In this document: in pieces, positions 1 to 8,095 of the stretch
How the letters are laid out: each line of letters starts with the position of its first letter
How positions within the stretch are numbered: position 1 is the first letter of the stretch
Origin: an uncultured Faecalibaculum sp.
GTDB lineage: Bacteria > Bacillota_I > Bacilli_A > Erysipelotrichales > Erysipelotrichaceae
Direction: 5' to 3'
NCBI RefSeq assembly: GCF_910588395.1
Contig: NZ_CAJUPA010000003.1
Coordinates: 40,325 to 104,324 of the forward strand
Length of the DNA stretch: 64,000 nt
Notes under the pieces: generated by a model
The model's input: the letters and a program-made list of their open reading frames with translations, nothing else
The model's database searches: none
What the model was told of the DNA's origin: nothing
Translations under genes and position numbers: made by a program

Positions 1-573
1 GACATCATGAGAAAGGCCATCTGTCTGGCTGACAGGATGGGAATCCGGATTATTCAGCTGGCCGGATATGATGTATATTACGAAACCGGCAGTGCAGAAA
101 CACGGGAGCGGTTTCTGGAGAATCTGAAAAAGGCCGCAGACATGGCGGCCTCCCGGGGAATCATGCTGGGGTTTGAAACCATGGAGACTCCTTTCATGGA
201 TACGGTATGGAAATCCATGTTTTATGTCCAGGCGGTGGACAGCCCCTGGCTCGGCGTGTATCCCGATACAGGAAATCTCACCAATGCGGCGCTCCTGTAC
301 GGAACAGATGTTCTGGAGGATCTGAAAAGCGGACAGGGTCATCTCTGTGCCCTGCATCTCAAGGAAACCATTCCCGGTCACTACCGCGAGATTCCCTTCG
401 GGACCGGACATGTGGATTTTGAGGCAATGATCGGATGTGCCTGGGATCTGGGAATCCGGCGGTTTGTGACAGAGCTGTGGGATACAGGAACAGGAGACTG
501 GAAAGCTGCGGTTGATGAGGCCTGCAGAATGATGACCGGCATTCTTGACCGCAAAGAAGCAGGCACGAAATGA
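1..573 (+). CDS. ulaE: L-ribulose-5-phosphate 3-epimerase (UlaE/SgbU type), 5' end outside window
   Basis: This is the C-terminal 190 residues of an epimerase that interconverts L-xylulose-5-phosphate and L-ribulose-5-phosphate. The reading frame is open to the first base, and the residues before the first in-frame ATG at 7 (Asp-Ile) fit the family, so the gene starts upstream. TIM-barrel features seen are IQLAGYDVYYE, the metal-site strand LGFETMETPF, GVYPDTGN, ALHLKET and FVTELWD, all typical of UlaE/SgbU/YiaQ. An AraD/UlaF-type 4-epimerase lies two genes downstream and would take the next step to D-xylulose-5-phosphate. Assignment to ascorbate, L-xylulose or another sugar cannot be made without the upstream genes. 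Confidence 0.88.
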   Translation, partial: DIMRKAICLADRMGIRIIQLAGYDVYYETGSAETRERFLENLKKAADMAASRGIMLGFETMETPFMDTVWKSMFYVQAVDSPWLGVYPDTGNLTNAALLYGTDVLEDLKSGQGHLCALHLKETIPGHYREIPFGTGHVDFEAMIGCAWDLGIRRFVTELWDTGTGDWKAAVDEACRMMTGILDRKEAGTK

Positions 574-608
574 CTGCACGGTCCTGAGGATACAGCAGCA
601 TAAGGAGA

Positions 609-1658
609 ATGACACATGAAAATCAGCAAAAAAAGCTTGGAGAACTGAACAAATGCTATTCCATGGCGGAACTCATGGTGGACGGCGAACCCTGTCTGCT
701 GGCAGCAGCGGAAAAACAGGATCCCTGCTATCTGTTTGATGCCGCGGGCAACCGCATCGACACAGTCTGGGATGGACCCGGCGGGGTCATGACCATGGCG
801 GCTCTACCCGGGCAGGACAGCCGGTTTCTGGCAACCCGGAAATTCTATTCACCGAATGATGCCGCCGAGGCTTCCATTGTTCTGGCGGAAAAAACCGCAG
901 CGGGATGGGATGTGCATCCTGTTACCGATCTGCCGTTTGTGCACCGCTTCGGTCTGCTGGAGCGAAACGGCAGACACTGGATCATCGCCTGCGCGCTGAA
1001 ATCCGGACATGAACACAAAGAGGACTGGTCCAAACCCGGTGCTGTGTATGGTGCCAGGCTTCCGGAAGATCCGAAAGAGGGGATCAGGTTCCAGACACTG
1101 ATGACCGGTCTGCTGCGCAACCACGGATACAGTCAGACGGAAGAGGGGCAGGCACTGATTGCGGCGGAAAACGGAACGTTCCTGTTCACGCCGCCGGCAG
1201 CAGAAGATGAAACCTGGGAGATCAGACAGATATCCGCTGTTCCTTCCAGCGACAGCGTCCTGCTGGATTTTGACGGAGACGGAAAACCGGAACTGGGCAT
1301 GATTTCACCATTTCACGGGGCTGCTGTCACAATCTGGCATCTGGACCAGGACGGTCAGTATGTTCCCCAGTGGAAGCTGCCGCTTCCGGAAGCAGAGACA
1401 GAAATGGTTCATGCCACCTGGGCAGGCGTCGTCAACGGCAAACCTTCCTGGATTGTCGGCTGGCGGAAAGGAACCCGGTCGACCATCATCATCCGCTGGA
1501 ATCCGGCCAGAGGGACCTATGGCTGGGAAGTGATCGACACAGATGCCGGAGCAGCCAATGCGCTGGTTGTGACAGACGAACATGGGCAGCAGAAACTGAT
1601 CTGCACCAACCGGGAAATCAATGAAATTGCGCAATACGAACTGAAGGAGGAAGACTGA
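609..1658 (+). CDS. conserved protein of unknown function in a pentulose-phosphate operon, probable beta-propeller
   Basis: A 349-residue protein with no signal peptide or membrane segment, so probably cytoplasmic. It is rich in short beta-strand-like blocks with repeated Trp/Gly patterns and has one acidic loop, LDFDGDGKPELG, of the FG-GAP/VCBS or EF-hand type near residue 222; a beta-propeller fold is inferred. It lies between the two pentulose-5-phosphate epimerases and overlaps the next gene by one base (TGATG), so it is part of that operon. Start choice is unusual: the AAGGAG at 602-607 is only one base from the ATG at 609 but ideally spaced for an ATG at 616, which opens a 10-codon frame ending in TGA at 646. 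The ATG at 663 is an alternative. The function is not recognised. Confidence 0.72.
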   Translation: MTHENQQKKLGELNKCYSMAELMVDGEPCLLAAAEKQDPCYLFDAAGNRIDTVWDGPGGVMTMAALPGQDSRFLATRKFYSPNDAAEASIVLAEKTAAGWDVHPVTDLPFVHRFGLLERNGRHWIIACALKSGHEHKEDWSKPGAVYGARLPEDPKEGIRFQTLMTGLLRNHGYSQTEEGQALIAAENGTFLFTPPAAEDETWEIRQISAVPSSDSVLLDFDGDGKPELGMISPFHGAAVTIWHLDQDGQYVPQWKLPLPEAETEMVHATWAGVVNGKPSWIVGWRKGTRSTIIIRWNPARGTYGWEVIDTDAGAANALVVTDEHGQQKLICTNREINEIAQYELKEED

Positions 1659-2365
1659 TGCTGGAACAGCTGAAACAGGACGTGTATGAAGCCAATATGG
1701 AGCTCCCCAGGCGGGGGCTGGTCACCTATACCTGGGGAAATGTGTCCGGCATTGACCGGGAAAAAGGTCTGTTTGTGATCAAGCCGTCCGGTGTGGAGTA
1801 TGATGCACTGAAACCGGAAGATCTGGTTGTGGTGGACCTGGAAGGCAACGTGGTGGAAGGCACTCTGAATCCCTCCAGCGATACAGAAACCCACAGAATT
1901 CTGTACAGGCGCTATCCGGAAATCGGAGCCATCGTTCACACGCATTCTCCCTATGCAGTTGCCTGGGCGCAGGCACATCGGGATATACCGGCATACGGCA
2001 CCACGCATGCAGACTATTTTCACGGTCCTGTTCCCTGCGCCCGGAATCTGACAACGCAGGAAATCCAGGACGGATATGAAGAAAACACCGGACATGTGAT
2101 TGTGGAAACGCTGACGGAAAGAGGCATTGATCCCATGCATACACCCGCCATCATCTGCGCCAGCCACGGACCTTTTGCCTGGGGAAAGAACGCGGCGGAT
2201 TCTGTATACCATGCTGCTGTTCTGGAAGAAGTCGCCAGAATGAGCCTGCTGACAGAACAGGTGAATCCTGAAGCACAGCCGGCTCCGGACAATATTCTGG
2301 ACAAACACTTCATGAGAAAACACGGACCTGACGCCTATTACGGGCAGAAAACAGAATCCCGGTAA
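1658..2365 (+). CDS. araD: L-ribulose-5-phosphate 4-epimerase (class II aldolase family)
   Basis: A 235-residue protein of normal AraD/UlaF/SgbE length that converts L-ribulose-5-phosphate to D-xylulose-5-phosphate. Family marks include TWGNVSGID, KPSGV near residue 47, SSDTETH, the zinc ligands in IVHTHSPYA (His95, His97) and a further His in CASHGPF near residue 171. The start ATG overlaps the stop codon of the preceding unknown gene (TGATG), indicating translational coupling. With the UlaE-type enzyme upstream, it completes entry of an L-pentulose phosphate into the pentose phosphate pathway. The symbol ulaF would fit equally well; the sugar feeding the pathway is not visible here. Confidence 0.92.
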   Translation: MLEQLKQDVYEANMELPRRGLVTYTWGNVSGIDREKGLFVIKPSGVEYDALKPEDLVVVDLEGNVVEGTLNPSSDTETHRILYRRYPEIGAIVHTHSPYAVAWAQAHRDIPAYGTTHADYFHGPVPCARNLTTQEIQDGYEENTGHVIVETLTERGIDPMHTPAIICASHGPFAWGKNAADSVYHAAVLEEVARMSLLTEQVNPEAQPAPDNILDKHFMRKHGPDAYYGQKTESR

Positions 2366-2426
2366 GCGGCCTGCTACTGGGAAAATCACAGGACTGCAAT
2401 GGCAGAAAGGAGCGGAATCTGACAGC

Positions 2427-2942
2427 ATGACTTTGCACTTTACCTATACAGCAGGAAATCTGAAGGCGTTTGAGCGGTTTCTGCTTTCCAAAACGGAACT
2501 GTCCGGAAAAAGTAGGTTTGCATGCCTGCTCACCGGAATCGCCGGACTGATCGTCTCCGGCTTCATGCTGTGGCAGTCAGGACTGCAGCTCATGCCAGTG
2601 CTGATCCTGACAGGATCCCTGATTCTTCTGCGGACCGCTCTGCACAGGAACAGTGCCGAACAGGATGCCCGGCGTTTCAGGACCTGCTATCTGGGCAGAA
2701 CTGCGCAGGTATCTCTGAACCGGTATGGAATCGAACTGCATCTGGAAAACAGAGCCCAGGGTGCCAGAGTTCCCTGGAAGAAAATCTATGGTTTGTACAG
2801 AGACACCAGAAACTGGTATCTGGCGACCGGATCCCGGGCGTATTTCATCATTCCCCGTTCGTCGCTGAATGAGCAGGAAGCGGAATCCTTCCAGCGGTTT
2901 GTCCGGGAACAGACCCGCCGCCAGTGGATGGAAGCCGCCTGA
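2427..2942 (+). CDS. YcxB-like membrane protein
   Basis: A 171-residue protein with two hydrophobic segments close together (about residues 32-48 and 51-67), followed by a basic cytosolic domain containing GIELHLENRAQGARVPWKKI and a FIIPRSSL-type strand. This arrangement is that of the YcxB-like C-terminal domain family: a short N-terminal region, a two-helix hairpin, and a PH-like soluble domain. No biochemical role is established for the family. It follows araD by 61 bases and is closed by a strong terminator, so it may be read with the epimerase operon, but nothing ties its job to sugar metabolism. Confidence 0.6.
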   Translation: MTLHFTYTAGNLKAFERFLLSKTELSGKSRFACLLTGIAGLIVSGFMLWQSGLQLMPVLILTGSLILLRTALHRNSAEQDARRFRTCYLGRTAQVSLNRYGIELHLENRAQGARVPWKKIYGLYRDTRNWYLATGSRAYFIIPRSSLNEQEAESFQRFVREQTRRQWMEAA

Positions 2943-2958
2943 GCTGCTGTCTGCATTG

Positions 2959-2998
2959 AAAAATCCCCTGCAGGATTCAATCCTGACAGGGGATTTTT
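2959..2998 (+). terminator. intrinsic terminator after the YcxB-like gene
   Basis: The 12-bp arms 2959-2970 and 2987-2998 pair perfectly (AAAAATCCCCTG with CAGGGGATTTTT), and an inner AGGAT/ATCCT stem extends the hairpin. The T-run is part of the right arm. It separates the pentulose operon from the corrinoid operon. Confidence 0.85.
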
Positions 2999-3085
2999 GC
3001 GCTCTGGGCTTTCTGCATGAAAGGCAGGTTCAGACAGCAGGCTCCAAAGCGCACATCGGGACAAAAAAACCACACTCAGAGATAT

Positions 3086-3113
3086 TTGTCATTATGATAT
3101 GACAATATACAAT
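3086..3113 (+). promoter_or_regulatory. promoter with overlapping inverted-repeat operator for the corrinoid operon
   Basis: A -35 TTGTCA (3086-3091) and a -10 TACAAT (3108-3113) are separated by 16 bp. A perfect inverted repeat TTGTCAT-N6-ATGACAA (3086-3092 and 3099-3105) starts on the -35 and fills the spacer. A protein bound there would block polymerase. The AraC-family gene in this operon is the obvious local regulator, but AraC sites are usually direct repeats, so another repressor is possible. The start codon is at 3137 with AAAGGGGG as ribosome binding site. Confidence 0.6.
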
Positions 3114-3136
3114 AAGAAACAGAAAGGGGGATACAC

Positions 3137-4123
3137 ATGAACCGAACACAAACCTGGATCCGGTCCCGGGATCCGCTGTTCATTCTCTCGTTTCCCGCCG
3201 CCGGCATGCTGGGCATCACCGTGCAGGACATGGTCACGGATGCCGCCAGCCAGGTGGCAGCCATGGAAGAAATCAGGAACCGCTACCCGCAGCAGACAGC
3301 CCTGACCGGTCTGATGGACCTGTCACTGGAAGCCGAAGCCTTTGGCTGTCCCGTCCGCTTTTCCCGGGATGACCTGCCGGTGGTCATGGAACCTGTGATC
3401 CGCAACCCGGAAGATGCCCGGAACCTGCAGATCCCGGCTCCGGACACCCGCCGGCTGGCTGTCACCCTGGAAGCTCTGCAGACAGTCAGGAAACGAAACC
3501 CCGACACACCGCTGCTGGCAGGCTGCATCGGTCCGTTTTCTCTGGCCGGCCGCCTCGCAGACCCTTCTGCCGCGCTGACCATGCCTGTCACCGATCCCGG
3601 CACACTCACTGTGCTGCTGGACAAAGCCGCCACCTTCCTGATCTCCCTGCTGGAGCAGTACCGCAAAGCCGGCTGTGACGGGGTGATCATGGCCGAACCC
3701 ATGGGCGGCCTCATGTCACCGGCCATGAACCGGAAATTCGTTCTGCCCTGGCTGCAGAAAATCATCGCGGCGGTACAGACCGATGCCTTCGCCGTCGTCC
3801 TGCACAACTGCGGTCCCTCCGCCGGAAAATGCTGGAACGTCCTCCGGCAGTCCGGCGCCGCTGCCTATCACTTTGGCAACGCCGTGGATCTGTCACAGAT
3901 TCTCGAAACCCATCCGGATGTGCCGGTCTTCGGCAATCTGGATCCGGTGGCGTTTGTCACTGAACCGCCGGAAACCATCGCCTCCATGACCGGAGAACTC
4001 ATCCGCCGCTGTGGAATACACCCCTGCTGGCGGCTGTCCTCCGGCTGTGACATTCCCGCCGCTGCCAGACCCGATTCCATCCAGGCTGCCTTTGACACCT
4101 GGAACCGGACAGCCGGTCAGTGA
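3137..4123 (+). CDS. URO-D family corrinoid methyltransferase, MtaA/CmuA-like
   Basis: A 328-residue protein of the uroporphyrinogen decarboxylase superfamily, but of the methyltransferase branch. It carries the zinc triad of MtaA-type enzymes: His223-x-Cys225 in VLHNCG and Cys304 in SSGCDIP. Other marks are GCIGPFSLAGR and IMAEPMGGLMSP. Proteins of this branch move a methyl group between a methyl-Co(III) corrinoid protein and a thiol, folate or other acceptor. It is first in an operon with a second URO-D protein, a corrinoid protein and its activator. True haem-pathway HemE is unlikely because of the zinc triad and the context. Which of the two methyltransferases faces the substrate is not decided by sequence. 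Confidence 0.8.
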   Translation: MNRTQTWIRSRDPLFILSFPAAGMLGITVQDMVTDAASQVAAMEEIRNRYPQQTALTGLMDLSLEAEAFGCPVRFSRDDLPVVMEPVIRNPEDARNLQIPAPDTRRLAVTLEALQTVRKRNPDTPLLAGCIGPFSLAGRLADPSAALTMPVTDPGTLTVLLDKAATFLISLLEQYRKAGCDGVIMAEPMGGLMSPAMNRKFVLPWLQKIIAAVQTDAFAVVLHNCGPSAGKCWNVLRQSGAAAYHFGNAVDLSQILETHPDVPVFGNLDPVAFVTEPPETIASMTGELIRRCGIHPCWRLSSGCDIPAAARPDSIQAAFDTWNRTAGQ

Positions 4124-4178
4124 CAGAAACCGCAAACTGCTCAATATCAGAAAGACACCAGGAAAGAGAGGTTATGAA

Positions 4179-5252
4179 ATGAAAATCACGCCCTTTACCC
4201 GCCAGGAAATGATCGACTGCATCGAAGGCCGCCCGGTTCGCAGACCGGCCCTGGCCATCGGCACCTGGATCCATCCGGATCTGCTCAGTGAAGACAAACA
4301 GCAGCGGTATGCCAGGCTCATGGAAGAATACCCCTGCGACATGGAAGCCTTCTACATCAAAAAACCGGCTACCTTCGGACAACCCGGAGACAGATTCTGC
4401 TGGTGCGACGTCAAAGACGCCGATCCCCACATCGGCCGGACCAGATCCGTTGGAGTGGATGAAGAAAATGCCATCTCCTGGGAAATCTACGATCAGATAT
4501 CCCCGGACATCCCGGACCCCACCGGTGTGGACCTCTTTGAAGGCTGGCCCCCGGAAGACGGCCGCTACCGCATGGCCTGGCTCTCCTACGGCCCCTGGAG
4601 CCGCATCTGGGAATACCGGGGCATGACAAACTCCCTCATGGATCTCTATACAGACCCCGAACGGGTCAGACACATCAACGACCGCACCATGCGCTGGTTC
4701 AGGGAAGTCATTGACCAGGTCGCTGCCGGACACAAGGCAGATGCCATCGGGTTCGGAGACGACCACGGGATGCAGAAAGGTCCCTTCATGTCCCCGAAGA
4801 TGTTCCGCAAATTCTACTATCCCTTCTACCGGGAAATCTGCGACTATGCGCATTCAAAAGGACTCCATGTGTGGCTGCACTGCTGCGGCGATGCCATGAC
4901 GCTGCTGGATCAGTTCATTGAAGCAGGATTCGATGTGCTGCATCCGATACAGAAGTATGCCATGGATGAAACCAGAGTCATGGAACAGTACGGCGGACAG
5001 ATCGCCTTCTGGTCCGGCATGGATCTTCAGCGGATCCTGCCCTTCGGATCTGTGGAAGACGTGAAAGAGGAAGTGCATCATCTGGTGGATACCTTCTATC
5101 TCCCGCAGAAAACCCGGACCGTGTTCACAGTCTCCAACCGTCTGGAAGACAACGTGCCCATGGAGAACATTGAAGCTTTTATGAAGGAAGTCCACGCCTA
5201 TGTTCCCGGCACTGCTGCCGATGCGGCCGGGGATCCGGGCGACAGGGAATAA
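4179..5252 (+). CDS. URO-D family methyltransferase, probable substrate-side partner
   Basis: A 357-residue second URO-D-superfamily protein. The start at 4179 is chosen because AGAGAGG lies just upstream; the same frame is open to 4011 but that stretch overlaps the preceding gene and has no ribosome binding site. Visible marks are RRPALAIGTW near the N-terminus, FGDDHGMQKGPFMSP, and HCCGD with His234 and Cys236 in the zinc positions. The place where the MtaA-like partner has Cys304 reads TVSNRLEDNVPMENI here, with no Cys, so the metal site may differ. In demethylase operons of anaerobes one such protein demethylates the substrate onto the corrinoid protein; that role is inferred here. The substrate is unknown. 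Confidence 0.75.
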   Translation: MKITPFTRQEMIDCIEGRPVRRPALAIGTWIHPDLLSEDKQQRYARLMEEYPCDMEAFYIKKPATFGQPGDRFCWCDVKDADPHIGRTRSVGVDEENAISWEIYDQISPDIPDPTGVDLFEGWPPEDGRYRMAWLSYGPWSRIWEYRGMTNSLMDLYTDPERVRHINDRTMRWFREVIDQVAAGHKADAIGFGDDHGMQKGPFMSPKMFRKFYYPFYREICDYAHSKGLHVWLHCCGDAMTLLDQFIEAGFDVLHPIQKYAMDETRVMEQYGGQIAFWSGMDLQRILPFGSVEDVKEEVHHLVDTFYLPQKTRTVFTVSNRLEDNVPMENIEAFMKEVHAYVPGTAADAAGDPGDRE

Positions 5253-5307
5253 AGGCTGCAGCCCGGCCGGCGCCGGGGCAGAGATCGGAAAGAAAGGAAA
5301 CCTGAAT

Positions 5308-5931
5308 ATGAACGAACTGGAAAAAATCCGTACGGAGCTGATCGACGGAGAGGAAGACGCGATCCTGGGATATGTGGACGAGGCCCTGCAGGAGCAGGTG
5401 GATCCGGCAGTCATTCTGGAACAGGGGCTGCTGGCGGGGATGAATGACATTGCGGATAAATGGGCGGCAGGAGAGGCATTCATTCCCGAGGTGCTCATTG
5501 GCGCCCGGATCATGAATGCTGCCATGGAACGGCTGGAGCCGCTGATGGTGTCTGAAGACAGGAAAGAGGAATCGCCGCGGGTGGTGTTTGGCACGGTACA
5601 GGGAGATCTGCATGATATCGGGAAAAATCTGTGCATCCTGCTGCTGCGCTCCCAGGGGATCCCGGTTCTGGATCTGGGCGTGGATGTGACGCCGGAGGCG
5701 TTTGTCGAGGCGGTGAAGAGGCATCATCCGGAGTATCTGTGCATGTCGTCGCTGCTGACGACAACGATGGACGGGTTTGCCAGGACACTGGAGGCGCTGC
5801 GCAAGGCCGGCTTGCGGGATACTGTGAAGGTGGCAGTGGGAGGCGCCCCGGTGACGCCGGAGTTTGCGGCTTCCATCGGGGCGGACCTGTATACCGCGGA
5901 TGCGGTGGAGCTGTCACGGGTTCTGGGATGA
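5308..5931 (+). CDS. corrinoid (B12-binding) methyl-carrier protein, MtaC/MtbC family
   Basis: A 207-residue protein with the two modules of methyl-carrying corrinoid proteins: an N-terminal four-helix cap (about residues 1-85, with GLLAGMNDIADKW) and a Rossmann B12-binding domain. The cobalt ligand is His102 in GDLHDIGKNL (DxHxxG motif), followed by LDLGVDVTPE, SSLLTTTMDG and VGGAPVTPEF. The length is normal for the family. The ATG at 5308 is preceded by AGAAAGGA; an upstream in-frame extension to 5200 lies inside the previous gene and is rejected. The stop overlaps the start of the activator gene (ATGA), as expected for a carrier and its activator. Confidence 0.93.
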   Translation: MNELEKIRTELIDGEEDAILGYVDEALQEQVDPAVILEQGLLAGMNDIADKWAAGEAFIPEVLIGARIMNAAMERLEPLMVSEDRKEESPRVVFGTVQGDLHDIGKNLCILLLRSQGIPVLDLGVDVTPEAFVEAVKRHHPEYLCMSSLLTTTMDGFARTLEALRKAGLRDTVKVAVGGAPVTPEFAASIGADLYTADAVELSRVLG

Positions 5932-7274
5932 GCCGGGTGTGCGGCGGCCGGGGTCTGTGCGGGAAATGCCGGATGCAGGCGCCGGATCTGCCGGTTCTGG
6001 AAGCGGATCTTCGAATACTGGGATCTGCGGGCTGTCAGCAGGGCTGGCGGCTGGCGTGTCAGCATGAGACAGCGGGTCATGACTGGGCTGGCGGACAGGA
6101 GGAGAACGGGGACTGGGAGATGGCCGGTGCAGACTCCTCCATGGAGACGGCTGGCAGCGGGATGGCACCGGTTTCCAGAGAGGCCCGGGCTGTATGTGCG
6201 GCGCTGGATATCGGAACGACCACGGTGGTGCTGGCGCTGCTGGATGGGCAGGGAAATCTGGTGCGGGAATGCCGCTGGGTGAATCCTCAGAAACGGTGGG
6301 GAGCCGATGTGCTGTCCCGTCTGGAGCATTACCATGAGATGCCCCGGGGACTGATCCGGCATCTGGTGGAACCGGAGCTGGGGACGGTGCGGCGTCTGGT
6401 GGTGACGGGAAACACGATCATGACCCATATCTGGCTGGAAACCGATCCGGCGCCTCTGGCCAGATCTCCCTTTGTGATTCCGCACCCGGACAGAATTATC
6501 ACCAGGTGTATGGGGCGGCAGGAGATCGTATGCGCCCCTTTTGCACCGTATGTCGGCGCAGATATCCGGACGGGACTGCTGGAGGTGCTGGCGCAGGACC
6601 ATGCAGAGCGGTTTCTGTATATGGATCTGGGAACCAACGGCGAGCTGGCGCTGTATGACAGGGGGAGAATCACGGTGTGCAGCGCGGCCTGCGGTCCGGC
6701 GCTGGAAGGCGCAGGGATTTCCATCGGCATGCCGGCGTTGCCGGGGGCCATTGCGGGCGTGTATCATGAACAGAGCGACTGGACAGCCGCAACCATAGGC
6801 GGCCAGGTGCCGGCCGGGGTCTGCGGCAGCGGGCTGATCGCCTGGGTGGATGGGCTGCGGCAGGCGGATCTGGTAACGCGGGCGGGAAAGCTGAAGGCGT
6901 GTCCGGAGATTGCGGGTCTGGCTTTGACACAGCAGGACATCCGCATGTTTCAGCTGGCCAAGGGGGCGCTGCAGGCAGCCTGGCAGCTGCTGGTGCCCGA
7001 TCCCGCGGATCTGGAGGAGATCCTGATCGCCGGCGGGTTCTCTCTGGGGCTGGATGAAGCTGCCTGCATCCGTCTGGGTCTGTTTCATCCGGCCTGGAAC
7101 GGGAAAATCCGGTTCTGCGGAAACACAGCACTGAAAGGGGCCTGCCGCCTGGCTGTGAATCCGGAACCGGATGATCTGCAGGCGCAGGTTCTGGAACTGG
7201 AACAGGATCCCCGGTTTGCGGAAACCTTCGCCAGGGCCATGCTGCTGCAGGAGGTATCCGGGTGCAGGACCTGA
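5928..7274 (+). CDS. reductive activator of corrinoid protein (RACo-like ASKHA protein, DUF4445)
   Basis: A 448-residue ATP-dependent activator that returns an oxidised Co(II) corrinoid protein to Co(I). The large C-terminal part is the ASKHA/DUF4445 domain: ALDIGTTTVVLALLD near residue 90, VTGNTIMTH, YMDLGTNGELAL and ACGPALEGAGI. The N-terminus holds a plant-type [2Fe-2S] cysteine set, Cys5-x5-Cys11-x2-Cys14 and Cys44 in RLACQ, with an extra Cys36. In known RACo proteins about 35-40 residues of ferredoxin fold come before the first cysteine; here the protein begins directly at it. The start at 5928 overlaps the corrinoid gene stop. The frame continues upstream to 5631, but only inside the corrinoid gene. 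Confidence 0.85.
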   Translation: MSRVCGGRGLCGKCRMQAPDLPVLEADLRILGSAGCQQGWRLACQHETAGHDWAGGQEENGDWEMAGADSSMETAGSGMAPVSREARAVCAALDIGTTTVVLALLDGQGNLVRECRWVNPQKRWGADVLSRLEHYHEMPRGLIRHLVEPELGTVRRLVVTGNTIMTHIWLETDPAPLARSPFVIPHPDRIITRCMGRQEIVCAPFAPYVGADIRTGLLEVLAQDHAERFLYMDLGTNGELALYDRGRITVCSAACGPALEGAGISIGMPALPGAIAGVYHEQSDWTAATIGGQVPAGVCGSGLIAWVDGLRQADLVTRAGKLKACPEIAGLALTQQDIRMFQLAKGALQAAWQLLVPDPADLEEILIAGGFSLGLDEAACIRLGLFHPAWNGKIRFCGNTALKGACRLAVNPEPDDLQAQVLELEQDPRFAETFARAMLLQEVSGCRT

Positions 7275-8095
7275 TTTCCCTGGACCGGCTCTGCAGCAGC
7301 GTGCCGGCCCGGGAACGGATTGTCCTGGCTGCCGGTCAGGTGCTGGTGGCCCTGGCGGCAGAGGATGACGGGCAGATTGACGGCAGACCTCTGCCGGGCG
7401 GGTGGACAGCGGTGGCAGCCGGTCCCCTGACTCTCCGGGTGCAGGGATGCAGTCTGCAGCTGGCGGTGCTGAGCAAAGTCCCGGGGCAGGAACCGGGTAT
7501 CGCAACGGCACCGGAGGGGTTTGCCAACCGGACCTCCATCTTTTTTCAGGGACTGCAGAATGCGGGAAAAATCCGGAAAGAACCGGATGGCTACATGATT
7601 TCCTCCGTGATTCTCCAGTTTCTCTCGCACTGGCACCGGCGGAACATCACGGGAAACAAAGTGGCTTCTCAGGCAGGACGCTGGCTGGAGGCGCATTGCC
7701 GCGAACATGTGACGGCGCAGGATATGGCGGATGCCCTGGGGTATTCCCGCTGGTATGTGATGCACTGTTTTTCCGATGTGTTCTCCATGTCCGTTCACAC
7801 GTATCTGATGTACTGCCGCCTGGCGGGGGTGAAGAAAGCAATCCTGGAGGGAACCAGGAGCATGGAAGAAATTGCGCTGGACAACGGGTTTTCTTCCCGC
7901 AGCGCGATGCACAGAACTTTTATGCGGCTGTATGGAATCACACCGGGAGAATACCGGCGGTTTACAGAAAGGAATGACAGAAATGAAGAAACAGATGATG
8001 GCAGCAGGGGCCCTGACCCTGACCATGCTGGCAGGGTGCAGCACAGGCAGCCCTGCAGCGGCGGACAAGGAGAACAGTACCGGAGCAGGGACTGA
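7262..8095 (+). CDS. AraC-family transcriptional regulator
   Basis: The protein starts with GTG at 7262, overlapping the activator stop by 13 bases. The C-terminal half holds two helix-turn-helix motifs: MADALGYSRWYVMHCF near residue 160, and SMEEIALDNGFSSRSAMHRTFMRLYGITPGEYR near residue 205. The N-terminal ~130 residues are a weakly conserved sensing or dimerisation region rich in Gly/Ala/Val. AraC proteins normally end soon after the PGEYR motif. Here the frame runs about 45 residues further, and the last 113 bases overlap the lipoprotein gene in another frame. The gene's place inside the corrinoid operon suggests autoregulation of methyl-group metabolism. Confidence 0.85.
   Translation: MQDLISLDRLCSSVPARERIVLAAGQVLVALAAEDDGQIDGRPLPGGWTAVAAGPLTLRVQGCSLQLAVLSKVPGQEPGIATAPEGFANRTSIFFQGLQNAGKIRKEPDGYMISSVILQFLSHWHRRNITGNKVASQAGRWLEAHCREHVTAQDMADALGYSRWYVMHCFSDVFSMSVHTYLMYCRLAGVKKAILEGTRSMEEIALDNGFSSRSAMHRTFMRLYGITPGEYRRFTERNDRNEETDDGSRGPDPDHAGRVQHRQPCSGGQGEQYRSRD

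Noticed and set aside
3137..5252. Haem biosynthesis HemE for the two URO-D genes
   Set aside because: Zinc-ligand motifs of methyltransferases and adjacent corrinoid genes point away from uroporphyrinogen decarboxylation.
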